Shown piece by piece: positions 25,317-32,531 of a stretch of 64,000 nt of DNA (position 1 is its first letter; every line of letters starts with the position of its first letter). The position numbers and the translations under genes were made by a program. The notes beneath the pieces are model-generated. The model saw only the letters and a list, made by a program, of their open reading frames with translations. It was not told where the DNA came from and searched no databases. Source of the stretch: Methanoculleus caldifontis (GTDB lineage: Archaea; Halobacteriota; Methanomicrobia; Methanomicrobiales; Methanoculleaceae); NCBI RefSeq assembly GCF_032842345.1, contig NZ_WBKO01000001.1, forward strand, positions 124,001-188,000. The letters run 5' to 3'.

Positions 25317-25395
25317 CTCACGCGAAGCCGCGAAGAGCGCGAAGGGAAGTAACCAGCAGATCCTCGGTCTTCGCGGCTTCGCGCCTTCGCGTGAG
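25317..25395. repeat. Inverted cap pair (outward arrangement)
   Basis: The cap word CTCACGCGAAGCCGCGAAG (25317-25335) is followed after about 35 bases by TCTTCGCGGCTTCGCG and CCTTCGCGTGAG ending at 25395. The order is reversed relative to the four other cap pairs. It could form a long hairpin. The remainder of 25232-25506 shows no gene. Confidence 0.75.
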
Positions 25396-25506
25396 GTAAC
25401 GAGGCATGGCCTGTCCTGGAGAGCGGCATCCCCCAATCCAGGAGAGGAATCAGCCGCTGGAGATCAGACCTCTGAAAAATGGTCTTTCCAGAGCAGGTTG
25501 AGCGGA

Positions 25507-25845
25507 CTATTTCCGCCAGAACTCCCAGGGATGCTTGGTCTGGAACGGAACGCCCTTCGCCTCCTTGTTCCAGTCGGTCTCGATGGTATGGTGGACCAGC
25601 CGCACCTCGTTCCTGAGCTCGGTGAGGACCTCTTTGACGTCCTCGATCTCCTTGAGAAGCCGGTTCAGTTCCTCAAACGAGCGCTGCTGCCGGACCATCA
25701 CCGTCCCGTTATCCTGGCGGCTGGCAAGACCGGCCTCGATCAGCTCGAGGATAGCTTCATTCCGGTCGAACGCGTGATCCCGGGCAAACTGGTCGATCTG
25801 CTCCATCAGGTCGGGATCGAGCGCAAACGAACATCTCATCACCAT
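25507..25845 (-). CDS. Ribbon-helix-helix-like protein with coiled coil
   Basis: A 112-residue protein. Residues about 3-45 fit a ribbon-helix-helix DNA-binding domain (MRCSFALDPDLMEQIDQFAR, then AFDRNEAILELIEAGLA). Residues about 55-85 are a charged coiled coil (LNRLLKEIEDVKEVLTELRN), and the C-terminus is aromatic (KHPWEFWRK). It is likely a small dimeric transcription regulator; the target is unknown. Confidence 0.72.
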   Translation of the reverse strand: MVMRCSFALDPDLMEQIDQFARDHAFDRNEAILELIEAGLASRQDNGTVMVRQQRSFEELNRLLKEIEDVKEVLTELRNEVRLVHHTIETDWNKEAKGVPFQTKHPWEFWRK

Positions 25846-26009
25846 GGTCCATCTACTTCCCGTGTAATTGGATTTCCCTGCTGATTATAATGTCTATCGC
25901 TCCGGGAGCCGTCAGGGCGGCAAAAGACGGCATCCGCTCCCGGCAGAACCGCCACGAATCCGGCAAAAAAAGAGCTGCCCGGGTTCTCCCTCCAGAGAAC
26001 CGATCGGGG

Positions 26010-26315
26010 TCAACTGATATTTTCCATGTTGTATCCTTTCTGAGCGAGCAGGTCCTTCACCCGCTCGCGGTGATTGCCCTGCAGCTCGATCGAGGAGTCT
26101 TTGACCGTGCCGCCACAGGCGAGTTTCGCTTTCAGGAACTTGGAGAGGTCTTCGAGATCGATATCGTAGGGGTCGAGGCCCTCGATGACCGTGACTTCCT
26201 TTCCATAGCGCCGCTTGTTGATCTTTACGCTGATTCTCTGCTGTTCCTTCGCGACTTCTTCACAGATACACAGTTCCTTTGGCAGTCCGCAGGTCGGACA
26301 TATCCCACCGTTCAT
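26010..26315 (-). CDS. Translation initiation factor SUI1/aIF-1
   Basis: A 101-residue archaeal eIF1/SUI1 homologue. An N-terminal zinc knuckle ([15 protein letters not shown]) is followed by the SUI1 core [38 protein letters not shown] and the closing [10 protein letters not shown]. It helps scan and check start codons on the small subunit. The extended N-terminal cysteine motif is typical for archaeal members. Confidence 0.95.
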   Translation of the reverse strand: MNGGICPTCGLPKELCICEEVAKEQQRISVKINKRRYGKEVTVIEGLDPYDIDLEDLSKFLKAKLACGGTVKDSSIELQGNHRERVKDLLAQKGYNMENIS

Positions 26316-26356
26316 TGCATGTACCTTTCAGCTCTCGTTATATATTAGTTGGCATG

Positions 26357-28003
26357 TCATCCGCCAATCTGACAGACATCGCAGCCGAGAGAGATTACCT
26401 GGTCCGGACGGCTCAGGTGGCGGTAGACGGTGATGCCTTTGCACCCCAGGTCACGGGCGAGGGAGAAGATGCCGACGATCTCGTCGGGGGTTGCCCTCTC
26501 CGGGAGGTTCACCGTCTTTGAGACGGCGTTGTCGACGTGCTTCTGGAACGCGGCCTGCATCCGGACATGGTGCTCCGGTGCGATCTCGACGGCGGTCCTG
26601 AAGAGGTTCCGAGTATGCTCGTCGAGGGGGAGGCCAACGACTGTCCCGTAGCGGCGGACGTGCGCCGCGACATCCCTCCCGCCGGCGGTCTCCGGCAGGA
26701 ACTCCCGGATGAGGGGGCTCACGATCTCGACCTGCTCTCCGTCGATCGTCCGGCTATAGGCAAACGAGAAGACCGGCTCGATTCCGCCCGTCGTAGAGGC
26801 GATGAGGTGGAGCGAACCCGTGGGGGCGATGGTGGTGACGGTGGCGTTCCGCATCTCTCCGGTATAGACGGACCCTTCTATCGCCGGGAACGACCCTCTC
26901 TCCCTCCCGAGCTCCTCCGACCTCCCGCGGGCGGCGTTCTGGACCCGCTCCATCAGGGTTTCGGCAAACCGGAGCGCCTCCCCCGACTCGTAGGGGATGC
27001 CGAGCCGGATGAGCGCCTCGGCAAATCCCATCACCCCGAGGCCGATCTTCCGGGTGGCAAGGGTCCGTTCCCTGATCTCAGGGAGGGGGAAGCGGTTGAC
27101 ATCAACGACCGCATCGAGGAAGTCGACGCCGGACCGGACGGTGGCGATAAGCAGATCTTCGTCGAGGTCGCCCTTTCTGACGCACCGGGCCAGGTTGACG
27201 CTTCCCAGGTTGCAGCTCTCGTAGGGGTAGAGCGGCTGCTCGCCGCAGGGGTTGGTTGCTTCGATCCGGCCGAGGTGGGGAGTGGTGCTCCGCCGGTTGA
27301 TCTCATCGAGGAAGAGCACTCCCGGCTCCCCGGAGGCATGGGCGGAGGCGGCGATGAGGCGCCAGAGCGAACCGGGCTCGATGCTCCTCCATACGCTGCC
27401 GTCGCGGGGGTTCGTGAGGTCGTAGGCCTTCCCCGTCGCGAGGCACCGGAGGAACCGCTCGTCGATGCCGACCGAGATGTTGAAGTTCGCAAAGCCCCCG
27501 GTCTGCTTCGCGGTGACAAACTCCTCGATGTCGGGGTGAGAGACGGCGAGGACGCCCATGTTCGCCCCCCGCCGCCTCCCGCCCTGCCGGACCGCCGCGG
27601 TCGCCGCGTCGTAGACCCGCATGAATGAGACCGGCCCGGTTGCGGCGCCGGCGGTCCCGTTGACGGCGTCTCCCCGGGGTCGGAGGCGGGAGAACGAGAA
27701 CCCGGTCCCTCCGCCGGACCTGTGTACGAGCGCCATCTGGCCGAGGGTCCGGAAGATCCCCTCGAGGGTGTCCTCCACGGGGAGGACGAAGCAGGCCGAT
27801 AGCTGCCCGGCCGCGGTGCCGGCGTTCATCAGGGTCGGGGAGTTCGGGAGGAAGAGGAGATCGGAGAGGAGCGAGAAGAACTCGCGGGATTTTGCCGGAC
27901 CGCCCACGGTGTTTGCGACCCGCGAGAAGAGGCCGTCCGGGGTCTCGCCGGGGAGGAGGTAGCGGCGTTCGAGGAGGAGACGGCCTTGCGGGGAGAACTC
28001 CAT
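26357..28003 (-). CDS. nrdJ: Adenosylcobalamin-dependent (class II) ribonucleotide reductase
   Basis: A 548-residue class II reductase making deoxyribonucleotides with coenzyme B12 as radical source. Recognisable blocks are FLPNSPTLMNAGTAAGQLSA with a Cys shortly after, HRSGGGTGFSFSRLRPRGD, RRGANMGVLAVSHPDIEEF, NPCGEQPLYPYESCNLGSVN (radical Cys), TTIAPTGSLHLIASTTGGIE and the C-terminal reducing pair CDVC. No ATP-cone precedes the core, so activity-site allostery is absent. The start is placed at MEFSPQG (28003); an earlier in-frame methionine would run into the cobQ promoter. It is divergent from cobQ (58 bases). Confidence 0.95.
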   Translation of the reverse strand: MEFSPQGRLLLERRYLLPGETPDGLFSRVANTVGGPAKSREFFSLLSDLLFLPNSPTLMNAGTAAGQLSACFVLPVEDTLEGIFRTLGQMALVHRSGGGTGFSFSRLRPRGDAVNGTAGAATGPVSFMRVYDAATAAVRQGGRRRGANMGVLAVSHPDIEEFVTAKQTGGFANFNISVGIDERFLRCLATGKAYDLTNPRDGSVWRSIEPGSLWRLIAASAHASGEPGVLFLDEINRRSTTPHLGRIEATNPCGEQPLYPYESCNLGSVNLARCVRKGDLDEDLLIATVRSGVDFLDAVVDVNRFPLPEIRERTLATRKIGLGVMGFAEALIRLGIPYESGEALRFAETLMERVQNAARGRSEELGRERGSFPAIEGSVYTGEMRNATVTTIAPTGSLHLIASTTGGIEPVFSFAYSRTIDGEQVEIVSPLIREFLPETAGGRDVAAHVRRYGTVVGLPLDEHTRNLFRTAVEIAPEHHVRMQAAFQKHVDNAVSKTVNLPERATPDEIVGIFSLARDLGCKGITVYRHLSRPDQVISLGCDVCQIGG

Positions 28004-28061
28004 GTTGCAACCATGAACCCCCGCCCTTAATAACCCGTCGTGCCCAACGCTCCTGTCGGTA

Positions 28062-29555
28062 ATGTCTCTTATCGTCCTCGGAACCGCATCCCACGTCGGG
28101 AAGAGCATGACGGTCGCGGCGCTCTGCCGTGCGCTCTACCGTCGTGGAATCCCTGTCGCGCCGTTCAAATCCCAGAACATGAGCCTCAACTCCTACGTCA
28201 CCGCCGACGGGAGCGAGATCGGGATCGCCCAGGCGGTCCAGGCCTTCGCGGCCGGGGTCGAGCCCTCGGCCGATATGAACCCGATCCTCCTGAAGCCGAA
28301 GGGGGACCAGACCTCGCAGGTGGTGCTGCTCGGCCGGCCCTATAAGGATGTGCAGATCCGGGACTACTACGCGGAGACCGATACGCTTCTTTCAGAGGCT
28401 CTTAGGGCGTTCGAGCGCCTGCAAAACCGCTACGCCCATATCGTGGTGGAAGGAGCCGGGGGAGCGGCGGAGGTGAACCTCTACGACCGCGACATCGCAA
28501 ACATCAGGCTCGCCCGGCACCTCCGCCTCCCGATTATTCTGGTCGCCGATATCGAGCGGGGCGGGGTCTTTGCCCAGGTCTACGGAACCCTCGCCCTCCT
28601 CCCGGAGGACATCCGGCCCCTCGTCGCGGGGGTGATCGTCAACAAGTTCCGGGGGGATACCGGGCTCTTTGCGTCGGGCGTGACGAAACTCGAGGACCTC
28701 ACGGGTGTGCCGGTGCTCGGGGTGGTCCCCTACGCGGAGATCCCGCTCCCGAGCGAGGACTCCCTCTCGATCGCCGACAAGGGGCGGCGGGCGGCCAATC
28801 GATCGGTCAGGATCGCCGTCGTCCGCCTGCCCCGGATCTCGAACTTCACCGACTTCGAGCTCCTCGAGCGCCATGCAACGGTCGACTATGTCCCGCCGGG
28901 AGGATCGCTCGCCGGCTACGACTGCATCATCCTCCCCGGGACGAAGAACACCGTCGCGGATCTCGAGGCGCTGCAGCTGGCGGGCACAGGGGAGGAACTC
29001 CGGCTCGCCCGCGAGCGGGGCGTCCCGATCGTCGGGATCTGCGGCGGCTACCAGATGCTCGGCCGCACGATCGTCGACGCCGGGATCGAGTCGGATATCC
29101 CCGGCGATTACGCGGGATTCGGGCTCCTCGACGTCGCCACGGCTTTCACCGGCTACCGGAAGACGACGGTCCAGGTCCGGCGCCGGGCTACCGGGCCGGG
29201 TCCCATCCTCCCGGGCATGGGAGAGGTGGAGGGATACGAGATCCACATGGGCGAGACGGAGCAGGGGGAACTGCCGGCGGCGTTTTCCGGCGACGGGGCC
29301 GCGACCCCCGACGGTCTGGTCTTCGGGACCTACATGCACGGCCTCTTCCAGAACCCCTCGGCCGCAAACGCCCTCCTCGCCTACCTCTCGGAGCGGCGGG
29401 GAGTGCCGTTTGAACCGGTCGCCGCGTCCGGCGGGGGGGCTCTCGGCGCCGCGGATGCGTATGACGAACTTGCCCGGCACTTCGAGGCGCACGTGGATAT
29501 GGATGCAATTATGGCGTGGTTTATGGATGCGACGGGCCGAAGGGCCGGAGCATAA
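28062..29555 (+). CDS. cobQ: Cobyric acid synthase CobQ/CbiP
   Basis: A 497-residue enzyme amidating four carboxylates of adenosylcobyrinic diamide in cobamide synthesis. The N-terminal ATP-binding domain ([33 protein letters not shown]) is followed by the glutamine amidotransferase domain with the nucleophile Cys near residue 327 ([11 protein letters not shown]). The C-terminus runs into a tandem repeat: the stop at 29553-29555 lies in its first unit, so the last residues RRAGA are repeat-derived. Its neighbour is a B12-dependent reductase. Confidence 0.96.
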   Translation: MSLIVLGTASHVGKSMTVAALCRALYRRGIPVAPFKSQNMSLNSYVTADGSEIGIAQAVQAFAAGVEPSADMNPILLKPKGDQTSQVVLLGRPYKDVQIRDYYAETDTLLSEALRAFERLQNRYAHIVVEGAGGAAEVNLYDRDIANIRLARHLRLPIILVADIERGGVFAQVYGTLALLPEDIRPLVAGVIVNKFRGDTGLFASGVTKLEDLTGVPVLGVVPYAEIPLPSEDSLSIADKGRRAANRSVRIAVVRLPRISNFTDFELLERHATVDYVPPGGSLAGYDCIILPGTKNTVADLEALQLAGTGEELRLARERGVPIVGICGGYQMLGRTIVDAGIESDIPGDYAGFGLLDVATAFTGYRKTTVQVRRRATGPGPILPGMGEVEGYEIHMGETEQGELPAAFSGDGAATPDGLVFGTYMHGLFQNPSAANALLAYLSERRGVPFEPVAASGGGALGAADAYDELARHFEAHVDMDAIMAWFMDATGRRAGA

Positions 29556-29745
29556 GAAACCGCGAAGCGTTTTCGGGTTGTGGCGGGCCGAAGGGCCGGA
29601 GCATAAGAAACCGCGAAGCGTTTTCGGGTTGTGGCGGGCCGAAGGGCCGGAGCATAAGAAACCGCGAAGCGTTTTCGGGTTGTGGCGGGCCGAAGGGCCG
29701 GAGCATAAGAAACCGCGAAGCGCTTTCGGGTTGTGGCGGGCCGTT
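29534..29745. repeat. 51-bp tandem repeat (four full units) overlapping the end of cobQ
   Basis: Units begin at 29534, 29585, 29636 and 29687, with a fifth partial at 29738: exactly 51 bp each. Each has a GGGCC-GAA-GGGCC hairpin followed by GGAGCATAAGAAACCGCGAA and GCGTTTTCGGGTTGTGGC. Being 17 codons long, it keeps a frame open with a 17-residue repeat ([17 protein letters not shown]) in frame +1 relative to cobQ. The stop codon of cobQ lies in the first unit. The rest of 29556-29828 contains nothing else recognisable. Confidence 0.9.
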
Positions 29746-29828
29746 AGAACAGGGGCATGAACATCACCAGGTACGACCTGAAGAGAGCCGCCGGGCTCCA
29801 GCACATCGAGGGCAGAAATTAAGGGTCT

Positions 29829-30347
29829 TTAGAGCAGACCGATCTTTGCTTTGATCTGCTGGATATCCTGTTCCATTGCAGATAACTTTCGATCGAGGTG
29901 GGAACGCAGATCGATACGCAGGTCGCGGATCTCGCCTGTGATCGATGTTTCCATTTGATCCATCTTCTGGAGGATCTGATCGTTCTTCTCAAGCAGACTA
30001 TCCTGCTTCCTATCGATGCTGATAATTGCAGGAATGCCTTTGGAGAGCTGCTCGATCTGGATGACATGCATATAGTCGGTTACCGCGACGACGTAGCCCT
30101 CATACTGTTCAAATGCAATATTGGAGACATCTGCATCCGGGGGATGCTCCTCCCGGATGATAGAACCGAGTGCATCCACCTGCCCGGGCTCGCCTTCATA
30201 CTGCACGACCACCTGTTCGGAGCCGTTCTGAACCCTGTTTCTTGCGCTGAACCTCTGGAACCCCAACTCAAGGGATCTCTGGAGCAGGAACACCCGGTAG
30301 CCTACACCGTGTACTCTTCCACCGGTGATAACGGCCTGCATCTTCAT
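29829..30347 (-). CDS. Acylphosphatase-like domain fused to a coiled coil
   Basis: A 172-residue protein. Residues 1-90 resemble acylphosphatase: AVITGGRVHGVGYRVFLLQR has the substrate-binding arginine (VxGVGYR pattern) and NRVQNGSEQVVVQYEGEPGQ carries the catalytic Asn position. Residues about 110-170 are a long charged helix (LLEKNDQILQKMDQMETSI onward), a coiled coil. The usual family is about 90 residues, so the second half is an addition. It could be a regulatory oligomer with lost or altered hydrolase activity. A T-rich box 22-31 bases upstream fits a leaderless start. Confidence 0.72.
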   Translation of the reverse strand: MKMQAVITGGRVHGVGYRVFLLQRSLELGFQRFSARNRVQNGSEQVVVQYEGEPGQVDALGSIIREEHPPDADVSNIAFEQYEGYVVAVTDYMHVIQIEQLSKGIPAIISIDRKQDSLLEKNDQILQKMDQMETSITGEIRDLRIDLRSHLDRKLSAMEQDIQQIKAKIGLL

Positions 30348-30462
30348 GCTGGTATATCTTTTATGCCAGGTTAAAAATTCTCCCCGAGCGGGCCCGGTCA
30401 GCCCCGCGATCGCTCCGCCTAATCCGGTGCTACCCGGATCCCGACACCGTTGAACGGTTAAA

Positions 30463-30489
30463 ATGCGCCCCGCCGCCCTATGGGCGCAT
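30463..30489. terminator. Eight-base-pair hairpin downstream of the secretion cluster
   Basis: ATGCGCCC (30463-30470) and GGGCGCAT (30482-30489) form a perfect stem with an 11-base loop, 62 bases beyond the stop of the last gene of the pilus-like operon, in the gap before the acylphosphatase-like gene. Likely a terminator or a stabilising 3' structure. Nothing else is seen between 30348 and 30550. Confidence 0.4.
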
Positions 30490-30550
30490 GGTGAAACCGG
30501 GCTGCTGGAGCCGGGGCGTCCCCCGAAAAAAGAAGATCCGTCCCGATTCT

Positions 30551-31606
30551 TCAGATAAAGAACCGGAACGCGATCCAGGCGATCAGGACCATCAGCGCCG
30601 AGTATTTCAGCCCCGCGAGGACCCGGCCCTCGCCCATGACGCCCGCCGCAAGCCCGGAGAAGAACCCCTGGATCAGGGCGGCGTGGCAGAAGATCCGGTT
30701 GTAGAGGAAGAGGTCCACGGTACCCATGAAGGTCTGGCTCGACCCCGAACTCGCGACCGCCTGCCCCGCCTCCGCCATCGTCGTCAGGAAGGTGCTCGAG
30801 AGCACCCCGATGACGAAGAGGAAGACGAAGAACGACATCACGACGATGATCATGTAGATCATCATCCCGTTGCGCCGTTCCGACTTCAGGTTGAAGAACT
30901 CGTAGGCGTCGTGGGCAGCCGCCCGGAGCACCTCGCTCACGTCGCCGCCCGCAGAACTCGCGTGGGCGATCAGGTCGACGCTCCGCTCGGCGAGCGGGGT
31001 GTTCACGGTCTTTCCGAACCGGCGGATGGCCTCGACGAACGGGACGCCCCAGGACATCTCGGTGTCGAGTTTGCGGATGTGCGGGGTGAGCGCCCCGTAC
31101 TCGCCCTCCGAGACGATGTGGATGGCGTGGGGGAGCGTCATGCCCGAGTCGTTCATCCCGGCCACGTCCCGGAAGAAGTTCGGGAGCGAGGCCTCGATGC
31201 TCGAGACCCGCAGCGACTCCTTGAGGTCGAGGAGCGCAAGCGGCACGATGGCGATGAGGAGGGCAAAGACCAGGACGTCGTCGATCATCGTCGTCGAGAA
31301 GAGGACCCCGACGCCGTAGGACATCACCAGGCTCATGAATCCGCCGATCAGGAGGACGAGCGCCGCGGGGACGGAGATGTAGAGGACGGTGAAGGGCTCC
31401 TCGATCATCACCTGGAGGGGATGCCGGATGAAGCGGTAGAATCCTTCCCGGTACTTCCTCGTATTCTCGATCTGATCGAAGATCTGGCGTTCCTGCTCCT
31501 CGAACGCATTGAGTCCTGCCGCATCGCCATCCATCCCGGAGCCTCCGGACCGGTCCCGGTTCGGCAACCGGTTCAGGAAATCGTCGAAGATATCTTTGAA
31601 TCCCAT
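30551..31606 (-). CDS. Type II/IV pilus assembly membrane protein (TadC/FlaJ-like)
   Basis: A 351-residue T2SSF protein. Two hydrophobic helices near residues 75-125 are followed by a cytoplasmic T2SF domain (ASLPNFFRDVAGMNDSGMTL, VDLIAHASSAGGDVSEVL) and C-terminal membrane helices (about 255-350). It forms the platform of a type IV pilus-like machine with the neighbouring paralogue. The order ATPase, F1, F2 is the usual archaeal one. It begins one base after the stop of its paralogue at 31608. Confidence 0.9.
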   Translation of the reverse strand: MGFKDIFDDFLNRLPNRDRSGGSGMDGDAAGLNAFEEQERQIFDQIENTRKYREGFYRFIRHPLQVMIEEPFTVLYISVPAALVLLIGGFMSLVMSYGVGVLFSTTMIDDVLVFALLIAIVPLALLDLKESLRVSSIEASLPNFFRDVAGMNDSGMTLPHAIHIVSEGEYGALTPHIRKLDTEMSWGVPFVEAIRRFGKTVNTPLAERSVDLIAHASSAGGDVSEVLRAAAHDAYEFFNLKSERRNGMMIYMIIVVMSFFVFLFVIGVLSSTFLTTMAEAGQAVASSGSSQTFMGTVDLFLYNRIFCHAALIQGFFSGLAAGVMGEGRVLAGLKYSALMVLIAWIAFRFFI

Positions 31607-31607
31607 A

Positions 31608-32531
31608 TCACACCTCCGGGGTCATGGAACTGATCAGGATGACGAACATCATGCTCCCGAACGGGACGATCAGGTAGATGATGATGTAGAGGAAGAACGG
31701 GTCCGAGTCGCCTGAGAGGATCGTCATCACCGACTGCAGAATTATCAGAAAGAGCATGCCGGCGACCATCGCGGTGACGTAAGATTCCGCGATCAGGCCG
31801 AGCGTCTCCAGAAACGACTTCTGCTGCTGGTTGTTCTCGAGCGTATACTGGTGGGCTTTGGCACGGAAGTACTCCGTGAGGTTGCTCCCGCTCGATATGC
31901 TCGCGACCGCTCCCTGCATGAACTCCCGCATCCGCTCGCTCGGCGTCGCCTGCGAGACCGTCCGGAGAGCGTCGAGGAGGTCTTTGCCGAAGAAATCGGT
32001 CTCTCGCGAGACATAGCGGGCCTCGACGGCACTCTCGCCGTAGATCTTGCTCTGGCCGAGCAGCCGGAAGACCTCGTCGGGGGTGATCCCGGCCGAAGAC
32101 ATCGCGGTGACGTAGTTGATGGCATAGGGGAGGGTGGCGTCGATGTTCCTCCGGCGCTCGCCGGCCCGTATGCCGGGGTAGAGGAGGAAGACCAGATACG
32201 AGATGCCCCCGAAGATCAGGAGCGAGAGGACCGTGATGACGACGGTGCCGAGCACGAGTTTGTAGTCGTTCAACGCGTAGAAGATCTCCGGCACCGCTCC
32301 CCGGTAGGTGATCATGTCGGGAACTTTCAGGATATAGGTCAGAACCCCGATGAGGACCGCAGCGGCAAGTCCCACGACGATGGAGGAGACGTAGGCGGTC
32401 GCGAGGTAGGCCTCGAACGGCGTGTTCATCCGGGCCCCCATCAGGTCGTTCCTGAGGCTGACGTAGTTCCCGCGCTTCGCCTTGAATTCGCGGCCGATCA
32501 GGTTGAAGCAGAACCGCTCAAATCCGTTCAT
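31608..32531 (-). CDS. Type II/IV pilus assembly membrane protein (TadB-like paralogue)
   Basis: A 307-residue T2SSF protein. Two N-terminal membrane helices (about 45-70, 95-120) precede the T2SF cytoplasmic domain (ATLPYAINYVTAMSSAGITP, QGAVASISSGSNLTEYF), then three C-terminal helices (about 225-300). It overlaps the ATPase gene by four bases, indicating tight coupling. It shares the architecture of the downstream F protein and probably dimerises with it. Confidence 0.9.
   Translation of the reverse strand: MNGFERFCFNLIGREFKAKRGNYVSLRNDLMGARMNTPFEAYLATAYVSSIVVGLAAAVLIGVLTYILKVPDMITYRGAVPEIFYALNDYKLVLGTVVITVLSLLIFGGISYLVFLLYPGIRAGERRRNIDATLPYAINYVTAMSSAGITPDEVFRLLGQSKIYGESAVEARYVSRETDFFGKDLLDALRTVSQATPSERMREFMQGAVASISSGSNLTEYFRAKAHQYTLENNQQQKSFLETLGLIAESYVTAMVAGMLFLIILQSVMTILSGDSDPFFLYIIIYLIVPFGSMMFVILISSMTPEV

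Noticed and set aside
28004-28061. Cobalamin riboswitch between nrdJ and cobQ
   Set aside because: Only 58 bp are available, and no B12-box-like sequence was seen.
29516-29854. A 112-residue protein with a 17-residue repeat downstream of cobQ
   Set aside because: Starts inside cobQ in another frame and exists only because the repeat is 51 bp long; no ribosome binding site or promoter.
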